From contig JBIICN010000015.1 in the NCBI GenBank assembly GCA_044238845.1, forward strand, positions 18,213 through 82,212: a DNA stretch of 64,000 nucleotides. The letters run 5' to 3'. Below are positions 9,105-18,933 of the stretch, one piece after another. Each line of letters begins with the position of its first letter. Position 1 is the stretch's first letter. The position numbers and the translations under genes were made by a program. Source of the stretch: UBA4416 sp044238845. Its GTDB lineage: Bacteria > Bacteroidota > Bacteroidia > B-17B0 > Aurantibacillaceae. The notes beneath the pieces are model-generated. The model ran no database searches. It was not told the origin of the DNA and saw only the letters and a list, made by a program, of their open reading frames with translations.

Positions 9105-10823
9105 ATGGCAAAATCAACAACTACTAAAAACATCTCAACAAATACTTATTCCAACAAAACAGTATTTGATAAAATAGAAACTTGGGGAGAAGAGAATAAT
9201 AAAAAATTATTATTCATATTTCTTGCGCTATCGCTGTTATTTTCGTTCATGTTATTTAATGCTCGAATAAGTGAAGCTCATGACGACGCCTTATATTTAG
9301 AAGGTGGTTGGAGATACGTAAATGAATTCCCGAATTATTTTTATACTCAAAATGCCCCGTTATATGTCATGTTTTTAGGATTACTCACAAAGATATTTGG
9401 CTTCAAACTTCTGCTTTTTAAATTATTTAATGTTGTATTTAGTTTTTTTGCCGTTTTCTTTTTTTATAAAGCATTTTATAAAAGAATTCCATTTGTTGTT
9501 TTTATACCTGTAATGATTTTTGTTAGCTGTAATCATTTGATTCAGTATTACGCTAGTATGACTTTTACCGAAGCCTTCTACTTATTTCTACAATCCTTGT
9601 TTTTTTATTGGTTCTTCAAATTACATGATGCTTTACAAATTGAACCAAATGGAATCAAACACATGAAGCTTTGGTTAATGGTGGGGCTATTTGCATTTTT
9701 AGTCGCAACTTGCAAAAGTGTGGCAATTGTAGCAGTACCTGTTTTAATTGTATATTTTCTGATTGAAAAACAATGGAAAAATGCTGGAATAGCCTTAGGT
9801 TCTTACTTAATATTTAAAATACCATATGAGTTAATTGTTAAACTAATTTGGGGTACACAAAACCAATTCAGCGGGCAAAGTAAAATTTTATTATTAAAAG
9901 ACCCGTACGATAAAGCTGCTGGAAATGATGATTTTGCAGGCTTTGTTGGTCGTTTTTTTGATAACTGTAATTTGTATTTAGGAAAACGATTTTATGAATT
10001 ACTTGGGTTCAGAGAAGAGTATACAAGACCTATAGAGACGCAATTGCAAGCTGATAAATTACAAAGCGAATACAAATACTTAGCTTTTTTCATCATCATC
10101 ATTCTATTAATTGCATTGTTTAAAGTATTTAAACAAAAAAATAAACCGTTAGTGTTTTTTGGTCTATTTACTGGAGCTCAATTACTATTGTCATTTATTA
10201 TTCTACAGGCTCGTTGGGATCAACCTCGTATCGTATTAATTTGCATGCCAATCATGTTAATTTTAATATATTACTTGTTTTTTAATACCGTAAAAAAATC
10301 AGGTATGGGGCAAGGAATTTATCTAGTCGTAATCGGAATTATTTGTAGTTCTGTTTTAATTTCTTCGTTTAAACGAGGAACAGCTAACTTACCTATCGTT
10401 AAGAAAAATTTATCTGGTAATATTTATTATGGCTATACACCTGATTGGCAAAACTTTTTAAAATGTAGTCAGTGGTGTGCTGATAGTTTACCTGCAAATA
10501 CCTTAGTGGCAAGTAGGAAAGCACCTATGAGTTTTGTGTACGGAAAAGGAAAAAAATTCTTCCCAATATATAGCGTTATTCTTAAGGATTCATTAACACA
10601 ACAATCTAATCCAGACAGTGCATTAGCATTTTTTGCTGCTAAAGGGGTGACGCATATTATGGTTGGAAGTTTAAGAATTAATCCAAAAATTAATAGCGGA
10701 GATGTCATTAATACAGTTCATAACATTGTTCAACCAATCTTTCAAAAGTATCCTAATAAATTGAAATTAGTACATACCGAAGGCTCATCTGAACAATCAT
10801 ATATCTTTGAAATTACTAAATAA
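9105..10823 (+). CDS. Polytopic glycosyltransferase, GT39/ArnT-like
   Basis: The 572-aa membrane protein has a short polar N-terminus, then about ten hydrophobic helices. A soluble C-terminal domain follows from about residue 440. The first periplasmic loop contains the acidic motif SEAHDDALYLEGG (DD near residues 60-61), as in the lipid-phosphate-sugar-dependent transferases of the PMT/ArnT superfamily. Such enzymes move a sugar from a polyprenyl carrier onto a protein or lipid outside the cytoplasmic membrane. The stop overlaps the FkbM methyltransferase start (TAATG), and a further methyltransferase follows, so these three form an operon probably devoted to a surface glycan. Donor and acceptor are unknown. 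Confidence 0.75.
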   Translation: MAKSTTTKNISTNTYSNKTVFDKIETWGEENNKKLLFIFLALSLLFSFMLFNARISEAHDDALYLEGGWRYVNEFPNYFYTQNAPLYVMFLGLLTKIFGFKLLLFKLFNVVFSFFAVFFFYKAFYKRIPFVVFIPVMIFVSCNHLIQYYASMTFTEAFYLFLQSLFFYWFFKLHDALQIEPNGIKHMKLWLMVGLFAFLVATCKSVAIVAVPVLIVYFLIEKQWKNAGIALGSYLIFKIPYELIVKLIWGTQNQFSGQSKILLLKDPYDKAAGNDDFAGFVGRFFDNCNLYLGKRFYELLGFREEYTRPIETQLQADKLQSEYKYLAFFIIIILLIALFKVFKQKNKPLVFFGLFTGAQLLLSFIILQARWDQPRIVLICMPIMLILIYYLFFNTVKKSGMGQGIYLVVIGIICSSVLISSFKRGTANLPIVKKNLSGNIYYGYTPDWQNFLKCSQWCADSLPANTLVASRKAPMSFVYGKGKKFFPIYSVILKDSLTQQSNPDSALAFFAAKGVTHIMVGSLRINPKINSGDVINTVHNIVQPIFQKYPNKLKLVHTEGSSEQSYIFEITK

Positions 10824-11572
10824 TGGCCTCATCACTAAGTATAGTACTAGGTAATTTTTTATACAAAAATTGTTTTCCGATTTATAAAATCACCTATAAG
10901 TCATTTAAAGAAAAGCAAGATGCCTTTGAAATTTCGTTAATGAAAAAATATATCAAAGCAGGAGATACTGTTTTGGATATTGGTGCTAACATTGGCTTTT
11001 ATGCTGAAATATTATCTCGTATCGTTGGAGAAAAAGGAAAAGTACATTGCTTTGAACCTGACACGACTAATTTTAAACATTTAGAAAGTAGAAGTAAAAA
11101 TTTACCAAATGTGACCATCAATAACAAAGCTGTTTCAGATAAAACAGAAACCATAAAAATTTACACTTCTAAAAAATTAAATGTAGATCACCGAACTTAC
11201 AAGCCTGATGAGTACGATCAAGAAATTGATATTCATGCCATCTCAGTTGACGAGTATTTACAATCATCAACATCTGAAATAAATTTCATTAAGATGGATA
11301 TTCAAGGTTTTGAAATGAGCGCTGTAAAAGGCATGACAAAAACATTGCAAAGTCCACATTTAAAAATGCTTTCTGAGTTTTGGCCTTATGGTATGCGAAA
11401 AGCAGGAACGAGTGTGTTAGAGTACTTTCATTTTTTAAAGCAATACAATTTTTACATTTATTTAATTGACAATAATCAATTAATAGAATTAACTGAAGAG
11501 AAAGTGAAAACATTTTTGGATTTACCAGAAACGACTTATATGAATATTTTTGCCAGTAAAGACCGTGTTTAA
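10823..11572 (+). CDS. FkbM-family methyltransferase
   Basis: The 249-aa protein carries the family's SAM-binding motif VLDIGANIGFY near residue 50, the acidic end of strand 2 (CFEPD) and the diagnostic IKMDIQGFE motif near residue 155. FkbM-family enzymes O-methylate hydroxyl groups, often on sugars of surface polysaccharides. Its position after a polytopic glycosyltransferase (1-base overlap) fits glycan methylation. The 3' end overlaps the next methyltransferase by a few bases, which suggests translational coupling. Confidence 0.85.
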   Translation: MASSLSIVLGNFLYKNCFPIYKITYKSFKEKQDAFEISLMKKYIKAGDTVLDIGANIGFYAEILSRIVGEKGKVHCFEPDTTNFKHLESRSKNLPNVTINNKAVSDKTETIKIYTSKKLNVDHRTYKPDEYDQEIDIHAISVDEYLQSSTSEINFIKMDIQGFEMSAVKGMTKTLQSPHLKMLSEFWPYGMRKAGTSVLEYFHFLKQYNFYIYLIDNNQLIELTEEKVKTFLDLPETTYMNIFASKDRV

Positions 11573-12317
11573 AAAATATACTATAGCATTTGATTTAGAT
11601 GATCCAAGAGCCACCTTGGCGCATAGAGATATTATTTTACAAAAACCTTTTTTAAAACGGTTGTATCAAGATTGGTATAAAATTTTTATACAAAAAAGTA
11701 AAGAAGTTGGTAAAGGTATTTATTTAGAAATTGGCTCTGGTGGAGGTTTTTTAAAAGATGAATTTCCAGAGGTTGTTACTTCTGATATTTTAGATTTACC
11801 AGTAGTAGATAAAGTGTTTAGCGCAGAAGAAATGCCTTATAAAAAAAATGAATTAGGCTGCATCATGATGTTGAATGTTTTTCATCACATCCCTCGCCCC
11901 TATTTATTTTTACAAGAAGCCGAACGCACATTAGTAACTGGAGGAAAAATCATTATGATTGAACCAGCTAATTCTGCATTAGGAAGATTTATCTATAAAC
12001 GCTTTCATCACGAACCTTTTGAGGAAAAAGGACCTCGTGAAATAAAACCAGGTAATCCTTTAAGTAATTCAAATCAAGCGCTACCACATATTTATTTTGA
12101 AAGAGATTTAGAACAATTCGCTAAAGATTTCCCAAAACTAAAAATCAATAAAATCACCTATCATACTCCTATTATATATGTACTAAGCGGTGGTGTTTCA
12201 CGAAGTGCGATGCTACCCTACTTTATGTATAATTTTGCTAAAGCTATAGAATGGTTATGTATACCTTTTAGTAAACAACTGGGATTATTTTGTACGGTAG
12301 AAGTTGAGAAAATTTAA
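11565..12317 (+). CDS. Class I SAM-dependent methyltransferase
   Basis: The 250-aa protein has the SAM loop YLEIGSGGGFLKDEF and a post-I block CIMMLNVFHHIPRP. These are followed by LVTGGKIIMIEPAN. No ATG lies near the 5' end. A GTG at 11565 gives MFKKYTIAFDLDD, which looks like the natural N-terminus; a TTG at 11550 would add five residues. Either way it overlaps the end of the FkbM gene. It overlaps the convergent symporter gene by 4 bases at the 3' end. Substrate unknown; a glycan or lipid head group is likely from the operon. Confidence 0.8.
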   Translation: MFKKYTIAFDLDDPRATLAHRDIILQKPFLKRLYQDWYKIFIQKSKEVGKGIYLEIGSGGGFLKDEFPEVVTSDILDLPVVDKVFSAEEMPYKKNELGCIMMLNVFHHIPRPYLFLQEAERTLVTGGKIIMIEPANSALGRFIYKRFHHEPFEEKGPREIKPGNPLSNSNQALPHIYFERDLEQFAKDFPKLKINKITYHTPIIYVLSGGVSRSAMLPYFMYNFAKAIEWLCIPFSKQLGLFCTVEVEKI

Positions 12318-13807
12318 GAGATTACTATTTCTTTTTTTCTCACAAACAATAACCCTAGTATTGTCATTCCAGCATTGATTAGAATTAACTCATTACCAAT
12401 TTCGTAACTTGTCATTGGTTTTACAATGACATAATTAGCTAGCACATACGTTGCAATTGGGGCTAAAACACATACAACAGGCACTAATATGTCGTTTAAA
12501 CGTTGTTTAGTAAATAGGCCAATTGCAAATAAACCAAGTAATGGCCCATAAGTATAACCTGCCAACATCAAAATAGTATCAATAATCGCTCGTTGATTTA
12601 AAATATCAAATACAATAATTACTAACCACAATATTACAGCAAAACCAATATGAATGTATGTTCTGCGTTTTGATTTTTGTTCCTCGGTTAGCGTTGTATT
12701 TCTATCATATTCTAACATGTCGATGTAAGTGGATGTTGTTAAAGTCGTCAACACACTATCAGCACTACTAAATGTTGCTGCGGTTAAACCAATAATAAAA
12801 ATTAAACCTGCAAACATTCCTAAATGATTGAGTGCTAAATTCGGAAATACTTTATCGGTAATAATTTTTCCAGTTTCGGCATTCATTGGCAAATCGATTA
12901 ATGAATGTGCGTAATATTGATACAATAAAACACCGAGTGATAAAAAGAAAATATTTACGATGACCATCACTATACTAAACCAAAAAATATTTTTTTGTGC
13001 TTCGCCTAATGATTTACAACTTAAGTTTTTTTGCATCATGTTTTGGTCAAGTCCAGTCATAGCAACCGCAATAAAAATTCCACCAATAAATTCTTTCACA
13101 AAAAAGTTAGATTTATGCCAATCCCAAAAAAATGTTTTTGAATATTCTGAATTTGCAATATTAGAAACAGCTTGTCCAAAACCAATATCCATTTTATCAA
13201 TAATTATAGCGATAGAAACAACTACTCCAAGTACTAAAAACAGCGACTGAAATGTATCCGTCCAAACTAAGGTTTTAATACCTCCTTTGTATGTGTATAA
13301 CAACATCAATACTAAAATCACAGAAACGCTTAACCAAAAAGGCACATGAACACTTTTAATTTGATCGAATACAAAAAACTGGATGACACCTGCCGCTAAA
13401 TACAATCTTCCTGATGCACCCAAAATACGAGATAAGATAAAAAAGAAAGCTCCTGTTTTTTGTGTATGTCGTCCAAAGCGAGTTTCTAAATAGGTGTAAA
13501 TAGAAACCAAATTCATTTTATAATAAATTGGAAGCAATACTTTTGAAATAATGAAATAACCTACAAAATAACCAAGCACCAATTGTAAATACGAGAAATT
13601 TGCTCCTCCCACTTTACCTGGAACTGAAATATAAGTAACACCACTTAACGAATCTCCAATCATACCAAACGCAACCGCATACCAAGGCGACGCATGGTTT
13701 CCTGAAAAATAACTTTCAGCTGTTGAATTTTTAGATGTTAGGTAGGCAATTAAGAGCAATCCCCCAAAATATAAGCCTATGCACGAAATAATAAGTAATG
13801 GCGACAT
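12314..13807 (-). CDS. Sodium:solute symporter (SSS family)
   Basis: The 497-aa protein has about 13 hydrophobic helices and family motifs. These include an unwound first helix region (GMIGDSLSGVTYISVPG, about residues 48-65), the RFGR and RLYLAAGV blocks, and a Ser-Ser pair in FSSADSVLTTL near residue 350. The pair corresponds to the Na+ site conserved in this fold. It would import a small solute with sodium. The solute cannot be told from sequence, and the neighbours give no clue. The length fits the family. It is divergent from the acyltransferase at 13958. Confidence 0.85.
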   Translation of the reverse strand: MSPLLIISCIGLYFGGLLLIAYLTSKNSTAESYFSGNHASPWYAVAFGMIGDSLSGVTYISVPGKVGGANFSYLQLVLGYFVGYFIISKVLLPIYYKMNLVSIYTYLETRFGRHTQKTGAFFFILSRILGASGRLYLAAGVIQFFVFDQIKSVHVPFWLSVSVILVLMLLYTYKGGIKTLVWTDTFQSLFLVLGVVVSIAIIIDKMDIGFGQAVSNIANSEYSKTFFWDWHKSNFFVKEFIGGIFIAVAMTGLDQNMMQKNLSCKSLGEAQKNIFWFSIVMVIVNIFFLSLGVLLYQYYAHSLIDLPMNAETGKIITDKVFPNLALNHLGMFAGLIFIIGLTAATFSSADSVLTTLTTSTYIDMLEYDRNTTLTEEQKSKRRTYIHIGFAVILWLVIIVFDILNQRAIIDTILMLAGYTYGPLLGLFAIGLFTKQRLNDILVPVVCVLAPIATYVLANYVIVKPMTSYEIGNELILINAGMTILGLLFVRKKEIVIS

Positions 13808-13830
13808 ACTTTAAAGATAAAGTGTATGAT

Positions 13831-13877
13831 TTAGGAATTTGGTCCTAAAAAACGTTTATTTTAAATACTTAAACGTT
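13831..13877. promoter_or_regulatory. Two short inverted repeats in a divergent promoter region
   Basis: TTAGGA/TCCTAA (13831-13848) and AACGTTTA/TAAACGTT (13851-13877, 11-base loop) lie side by side. They sit in the 150-base gap between the divergent symporter and acyltransferase genes. They could be operators or a small hairpin; nothing identifies a regulator. Confidence 0.3.
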
Positions 13878-13957
13878 AATATCTTTTAACACACTAGCCC
13901 TGGTCAAAACTGTTAATAATCCTCATTTTTTGCTACCTTGTAGCCTTAATATTATTT

Positions 13958-14899
13958 ATGCAAGACATCATAGCAAAAATACCTCGCGAAGCATTATTAA
14001 GCGAGTTAACTAAGGAGCGCTACATACGTAAAACCAATAATGGTGATAATGAAATTTACATTATCACTCATCACAATTCGCCAAACACCATGAAAGAAAT
14101 TGGTCGTTTACGTGAAGTTACATTTAGGCATGCTGGCGGTGGTACAGGGTTAGACTGCGATATTGATGAATTTGATTTAGGAGAACATCCCTATCAACAA
14201 CTATTAGTATGGGATCCAGTTGAAAAAGAAATTGTTGGGGCATATCGTTTTATTTTATGTAGAGATGCTGAATACAAAGACGGAAAAGTATTACTAGCAA
14301 CAACCGAATTATTTGATTTCTCTCCAGAGTTCTATAAAACATATTTACCTTATACCATTGAATTAGGGCGTTCATTTATTCAGCCACAATATCAGCCATC
14401 GGAACAATTTAGAAAAGGATTATTTAGTTTAGATAATCTGTGGGATGGATTAGGCGCTATCGTAGTGGATAATCCTGATATGAAATATTATTATGGTAAA
14501 GTAACCATGTACACAGATTTTAATGTTCAGGCAAGAGATTATATTTTATCATTTTTAAAATATTATTTTCCTGACCCTAAAAAATTAGTAACACCTATTC
14601 ATGGAATTGATATTAAAACAGATGTAACTGAATTTTTAAAAGAGATAGAAGGAAAAGATTATAAAGCTGGACACGCTATTTTAAATAAACATGTAAGAGC
14701 CTTAGGAGAGAACATTCCTCCTTTAGTTAATGCATATAGCAACTTATCAAGCACCATGTTATCATTTGGAACTGCCATTAACCCAACATTTGGAGGTGTA
14801 GAAGAAACAGGTATTTTAGTAACTATTGCTGATATTTATAAAAGCAAATCTGACAGACATATTGAAACTTACAATAAAGAATTGAGAGAAAGAATTTAA
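13958..14899 (+). CDS. GNAT-fold N-acyltransferase, OlsB/hemolysin type
   Basis: The 313-aa protein contains the conserved block GRLREVTFRHAGGGTG followed by DIDEFD (about residues 47-68). It also has an ELGRSFIQPQYQ block near residue 130. Both are diagnostic of Acetyltransf_5 proteins. OlsB, and the GlsB enzyme of Bacteroides glycine-lipid synthesis, belong to this family and transfer an ACP-bound 3-hydroxy-acyl chain onto an amino acid. A role in aminolipid synthesis is therefore plausible but not proven. No partner O-acyltransferase is adjacent. YihA follows 68 bases downstream. Confidence 0.75.
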   Translation: MQDIIAKIPREALLSELTKERYIRKTNNGDNEIYIITHHNSPNTMKEIGRLREVTFRHAGGGTGLDCDIDEFDLGEHPYQQLLVWDPVEKEIVGAYRFILCRDAEYKDGKVLLATTELFDFSPEFYKTYLPYTIELGRSFIQPQYQPSEQFRKGLFSLDNLWDGLGAIVVDNPDMKYYYGKVTMYTDFNVQARDYILSFLKYYFPDPKKLVTPIHGIDIKTDVTEFLKEIEGKDYKAGHAILNKHVRALGENIPPLVNAYSNLSSTMLSFGTAINPTFGGVEETGILVTIADIYKSKSDRHIETYNKELRERI

Positions 14900-14910
14900 T
14901 TACAGATAAA

Positions 14911-14954
14911 CTTAGCGAGCTTTGCATAAACCCTTTGCGTTCTTTGCGGTTAAA
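14911..14954 (+). repeat. Dispersed intergenic repeat, copy 1
   Basis: The stretch contains CTTAGCGAGCTTTGC, then CCCTTTGCGTTCTTTGCGG and TTAAA. It is clearly more GC-rich than its surroundings. The same wording recurs, rearranged, at 54994-55035. Both copies end in GGTTAAA about 13-15 bases before a start codon. Variants of this 'ctttgcg...ggttaaa' element are common in intergenic DNA of Bacteroidota. Confidence 0.6.
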
Positions 14955-14967
14955 TACAAATACAAAA

Positions 14968-15636
14968 ATGGAAATAAAAAACGCTAAATTTTTAAAGAGC
15001 AGTTCTAATAACAAGCACTGTCCTCCTCCTGATAAGCCTGAGTTTGCTTTTATTGGAAGAAGTAACGTTGGCAAATCGTCGTTGATAAACATGCTTTGTA
15101 ATGAAAAAAACTTAGCAAAAACATCATCTAAGCCTGGTAAAACACAATTAATTAATCATTTTATTATTGATGATAAATGGTATTTGGTAGATTTACCCGG
15201 ATACGGTTACGCAAAAACAAGTAAAACAAACTTAGATAAATTTGAAGAGTTAATTAGTAACTACATTACTAAACGTAAAAATTTAATTTGTGTGATTATT
15301 TTAATTGACAGTCGTTTAGAATTGCAACCAATTGATGGACAATTTATGGACTGGTGTACTGAACATGAAATTCCATTTTGTTTAGCTTTTACTAAAATTG
15401 ATAAGTTAGGGAAAAATCAATGGGCTAGTAATTTTGCAAAATACAAAAAACGCCTAATGGATTATTGGGGCGAGCTACCAGAAATATTTGAAACTAGCGC
15501 AGAAAAAAGACAAGGCAAAGAAGCTATCTTAAATTATATTGGAGAAAATATGCAATATTTTATTCCACCACCTAAAGGAGTAAAAGCAACTAACGACGAG
15601 GACGAAGAAGATGAGTATGACAACGACACTATCTGA
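14968..15636 (+). CDS. yihA: Ribosome biogenesis GTP-binding protein YihA/YsxC
   Basis: The 222-aa GTPase assists late assembly of the large ribosomal subunit. All G motifs are visible: G1 GRSNVGKS (about residues 33-40), G2 region SKPGKTQ, G3 DLPGYGYAK, G4 TKIDK and G5 TSAEKR. The ATG at 14968 gives MEIKNAKFLKSS, the usual N-terminus. The frame extends 11 codons upstream to a TTG, but that stretch is the intergenic repeat and is not part of the protein. The C-terminus ends in an acidic tail (NDEDEEDEYDND). It overlaps the following small gene by 26 bases. Confidence 0.93.
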   Translation: MEIKNAKFLKSSSNNKHCPPPDKPEFAFIGRSNVGKSSLINMLCNEKNLAKTSSKPGKTQLINHFIIDDKWYLVDLPGYGYAKTSKTNLDKFEELISNYITKRKNLICVIILIDSRLELQPIDGQFMDWCTEHEIPFCLAFTKIDKLGKNQWASNFAKYKKRLMDYWGELPEIFETSAEKRQGKEAILNYIGENMQYFIPPPKGVKATNDEDEEDEYDNDTI

Positions 15637-15961
15637 TTGGCAGATTCTTCAAAATAAATTAAAAGAACGCTTTGGTTCAGAAATGGATCATGACGCCATT
15701 TTGTTTATGATTGGCCTTCAAGAGTTGGATAAGCCATACAAGAATTACAAAAAGGATGAAAAATTAGAAGTGATGCATATTGGAGTATGCACCGTTTTAG
15801 CTCCTTATGGCTTTTACGAATACAAAGGCCGAGATGATGAAGATTGGCCGCATTGGGAATTAAAAGAAAATTTGCCTTATTTAGACGCTAAACAACAAAA
15901 CAGATTAATGAATGATGCTTTAATTGATTACTTTAAAAGAATTAATTTTTTTAACGAATAA
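15611..15961 (+). CDS. Small conserved hypothetical protein
   Basis: This 116-aa soluble protein has no signal peptide or known motif. It is Trp/Tyr-rich in the middle (EDWPHWELKENLPYL), with a repeated acidic/Lys pattern. It starts inside the last 26 bases of yihA (ATG at 15611; a second ATG two codons on). This suggests coupled expression with the ribosome-assembly GTPase. Length and composition fit a family of uncharacterised Bacteroidota proteins. No function is assigned. Confidence 0.7.
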   Translation: MSMTTTLSDWQILQNKLKERFGSEMDHDAILFMIGLQELDKPYKNYKKDEKLEVMHIGVCTVLAPYGFYEYKGRDDEDWPHWELKENLPYLDAKQQNRLMNDALIDYFKRINFFNE

Positions 15962-16048
15962 AATTACATAAAGCTATTTTACCATTTATCCTTTTCCAAA
16001 TAAATCAAACAACATCTTTATTACATTTATAAGACTAAATACAATCTA

Positions 16049-18922
16049 ATGAAAAACAAATCACTTTTATCTATACTTGCCATTGCATCATTAACGATAA
16101 CGGCGCAAGTAAATACAAAAACTACAACGCCAACAAGTAAAACAGCTGCGAAACCAGTTTCTAAAACACCTAAGTTATTACAAACTGTAGCAAAAGTTGG
16201 AAAAGAAATTGTTATTCCTTACAAGAAATACGTTTTAGCAAATGGATTGACCATTGTTGTTCATGAAGATCATTCCGATCCCATTGCTTATGTAGATGTA
16301 ACGTATCACGTTGGTTCTAATAGAGAACAACAAGGTCGTTCAGGTTTTGCTCATTTTTTTGAACATATGATGTTTCAAGGCTCTAAAAACGTAGCTGACG
16401 AACAACATTTTAAAATTATTACTGAAGCAGGTGGGACATTGAATGGTTCAACAAATTCTGATAGAACTAATTATTTTGAAACAGTGCCATCTAACCAATT
16501 AGAAAAAATGCTTTGGTTAGAAGCTGATAGAATGGGCTTTTTATTAGACTCTGTCACTCAAAAGAAATTTGAAGTACAACGCGCTACTGTTAAAAATGAG
16601 CGTGGGCAAAATTACGATAATCGCCCTTATGGTTTAGTGGGAGAAAAAACTGGAGAAGCTTTATTTCCAAAAGGACACCCTTACTCTTGGACAACCATTG
16701 GATATATTGAAGATTTAAACAGAGTAGATGTAGGCGATTTAAAACGTTTTTATATGCGTTGGTATGGACCTAATAATGCCGTACTAACTGTATCAGGAGA
16801 TGTAAATACTGCAGAAGTAGTTAAACTAGCCGATAAATATTTTGGTTCTATTCCTCGCGGACCAGAAGTGAAAAATATGGCAAAGCAAGCTGCCGTGTTA
16901 ACTGAAAATAAATACATTTCTTATGAAGACAATGTCAAATTTCCAATGTTTAAAATAACTTACCCTACCGTTGCATCAATGGACAAAGATGAAGTTGCTT
17001 TAGACGTTTTAGGTGAAATTTTATCTTCTTCAAAAAGTTCTCCTTTATATAACACATTTATCAAATCTCAAAAAGCAGTATCAGCCAATGCTTATAATTA
17101 CAGCCGAGAATTAGCAGGACAGTTTGAAATTATGGTTAGAGCAAACGCTGGAACAAAATTATCTGACATTGAATCTATGTTAAATCAATCATTATCAGAC
17201 TGGGAAAAAACAGGAGCTACAGATGATGACATGAAAAAATACAAAGCCTCTTATCAAAGCAATTTATATAACAGCCTATCAACAGTTCAAGGAAAAGGAG
17301 CCCAGTTAGCCGCTTACCAAACTTATGCGAACAATCCAAACTACTTAAAAATTGAAATGGCAAACAATTTAAAAGTGACTAAAGAAGATGTCATGCGTGT
17401 TTATAACACTTACATTAAAGGTAAATTTGGGGTTATATTGAGTTGTGTACCAAAAGGAAAAAGTGATTTAGCAGCCAAAGCAGATACTTGGAAGATGTAT
17501 GAAAGAACAATTGAACAAGAAAGTGCAGAATATAAAAATTTATCATATACTGAACCTAAAGATAATTTTAATAGAAGCACAATACCTTCTGCTAAAACTG
17601 CTAAATTAGTTCCATTACCAAACTATTGGACATCTAATTTCACAAACGGAATCAAAGCTATTGGAATTAACAGCAATGATATTCCTAAAGTAAACATTCA
17701 ATTTACCATGCCAATTGGTCACCGTTACGAACCAAAATCTGGCATAGCTGTATTACTTACTTCATTAATGGAAGAGTCAACACAAAAATATAGTGCTGAA
17801 GAAATAGGTAATATTTTAGAACGTTTAGGAAGCACTGTTTCATTTTTTGCAAATGATAATGAAATTGGGATGTACATTTCATCTTTAAAGCAAAATTTAG
17901 ATTCAACATTAAAAATTGCAGAAGAAATGTTATATAGACCAAAATTTGACCAAGAGGATTTTGATTTAGTAAAAAAAGAACAATTAGATGGTATCACTAA
18001 TTCGCTAACACAAGCTACTGCTATTGCTAATAATGTATATGCAAAACTAATGTATGGAGAAGGATTTAATTTATCCATTTCTGCTAACGGTAATACAGAA
18101 ACAGTTTCATCCATTACTTTAGATGATGTAAAAGCATATTATAAAAACTTCTCAGGATTTAATTCTGTTTTAGCAATTAGTGGTGACATTGACCAAGCAA
18201 ATGCTTTAAAAAAATTAAATTTCCTAAACAAATTGCAATCTGAAGGAACGATGCCTTTAGCTAAATATAAATTACCCGAAATTGATAAAACACGCATTTA
18301 TTTTGTAGATAAAAAAGGAGCGCCTCAATCCGAAATTAGAGTTGGAAATTTATCATTAGCTTATGATGCTACTGATGAGTTTTTTAAATCAAACATTATG
18401 AATTACTCTTTTGCGGGAGCATTTAACAGTAGAATAAATTACATTTTGCGTGAAGTAAAAGGGTTTACATATGGTGCTCGTGGCGGTTTTTATGGAAATA
18501 AATTTGTTGCGCCATATACAATAAGCGCAGGGGTTAAAGCTAATACAACAGACAGTTCTGTTGTTATTATTATGGATGAATTAAAAAAATACAGTAATAC
18601 TGGCATTACAAACGAAGAATTAGAATTTACAAAAAATGCCATGGCACAAGCAGATGCTTTAAAATACGAATCACCCCAACAAAAATTAGGCTTTGTGAAA
18701 CGTATTTTAGATTATGACTTAGATAAAACCTATGTAGCAAAACAAGGCGAAATTATCAAAACCATTACCAAAGCAGAAGTTGACGCCTTAGCAAAAAAGA
18801 ATTTACCTTACAACAATATGGCTATATTGGTTGTTGGTGATAAAGCAACTAACTTTGAAAAATTATCTAAACTTGGTTATGAGATAATTGAGTTAGATGT
18901 GAATGGAAACAAAATCAATTAA
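16049..18922 (+). CDS. Secreted M16-family metallopeptidase, two-domain (pitrilysin/insulinase type)
   Basis: The 957-aa protein has a signal peptide (about residues 1-20, ending ITAQ) and a Thr/Lys-rich linker. Then come two tandem M16 halves (about 55-480 and 530-950). The inverted zinc motif HFFEH is at 102-106, with the distal Glu in VKNERG near residue 183, so the first half is catalytic. The second half lacks HxxEH, as expected for the inactive partner domain that closes the peptide chamber. It would degrade short peptides in the periplasm or at the surface. It stands alone between yihA's small partner and the bshA-like gene. Confidence 0.9.
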   Translation: MKNKSLLSILAIASLTITAQVNTKTTTPTSKTAAKPVSKTPKLLQTVAKVGKEIVIPYKKYVLANGLTIVVHEDHSDPIAYVDVTYHVGSNREQQGRSGFAHFFEHMMFQGSKNVADEQHFKIITEAGGTLNGSTNSDRTNYFETVPSNQLEKMLWLEADRMGFLLDSVTQKKFEVQRATVKNERGQNYDNRPYGLVGEKTGEALFPKGHPYSWTTIGYIEDLNRVDVGDLKRFYMRWYGPNNAVLTVSGDVNTAEVVKLADKYFGSIPRGPEVKNMAKQAAVLTENKYISYEDNVKFPMFKITYPTVASMDKDEVALDVLGEILSSSKSSPLYNTFIKSQKAVSANAYNYSRELAGQFEIMVRANAGTKLSDIESMLNQSLSDWEKTGATDDDMKKYKASYQSNLYNSLSTVQGKGAQLAAYQTYANNPNYLKIEMANNLKVTKEDVMRVYNTYIKGKFGVILSCVPKGKSDLAAKADTWKMYERTIEQESAEYKNLSYTEPKDNFNRSTIPSAKTAKLVPLPNYWTSNFTNGIKAIGINSNDIPKVNIQFTMPIGHRYEPKSGIAVLLTSLMEESTQKYSAEEIGNILERLGSTVSFFANDNEIGMYISSLKQNLDSTLKIAEEMLYRPKFDQEDFDLVKKEQLDGITNSLTQATAIANNVYAKLMYGEGFNLSISANGNTETVSSITLDDVKAYYKNFSGFNSVLAISGDIDQANALKKLNFLNKLQSEGTMPLAKYKLPEIDKTRIYFVDKKGAPQSEIRVGNLSLAYDATDEFFKSNIMNYSFAGAFNSRINYILREVKGFTYGARGGFYGNKFVAPYTISAGVKANTTDSSVVIIMDELKKYSNTGITNEELEFTKNAMAQADALKYESPQQKLGFVKRILDYDLDKTYVAKQGEIIKTITKAEVDALAKKNLPYNNMAILVVGDKATNFEKLSKLGYEIIELDVNGNKIN

Positions 18923-18933
18923 AGAATTATCGA

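Noticed and set aside
14935..14967. TTG start extending yihA by 11 codons
   Set aside because: The extension is encoded by the dispersed intergenic repeat, and the ATG at 14968 matches the family's N-terminus.
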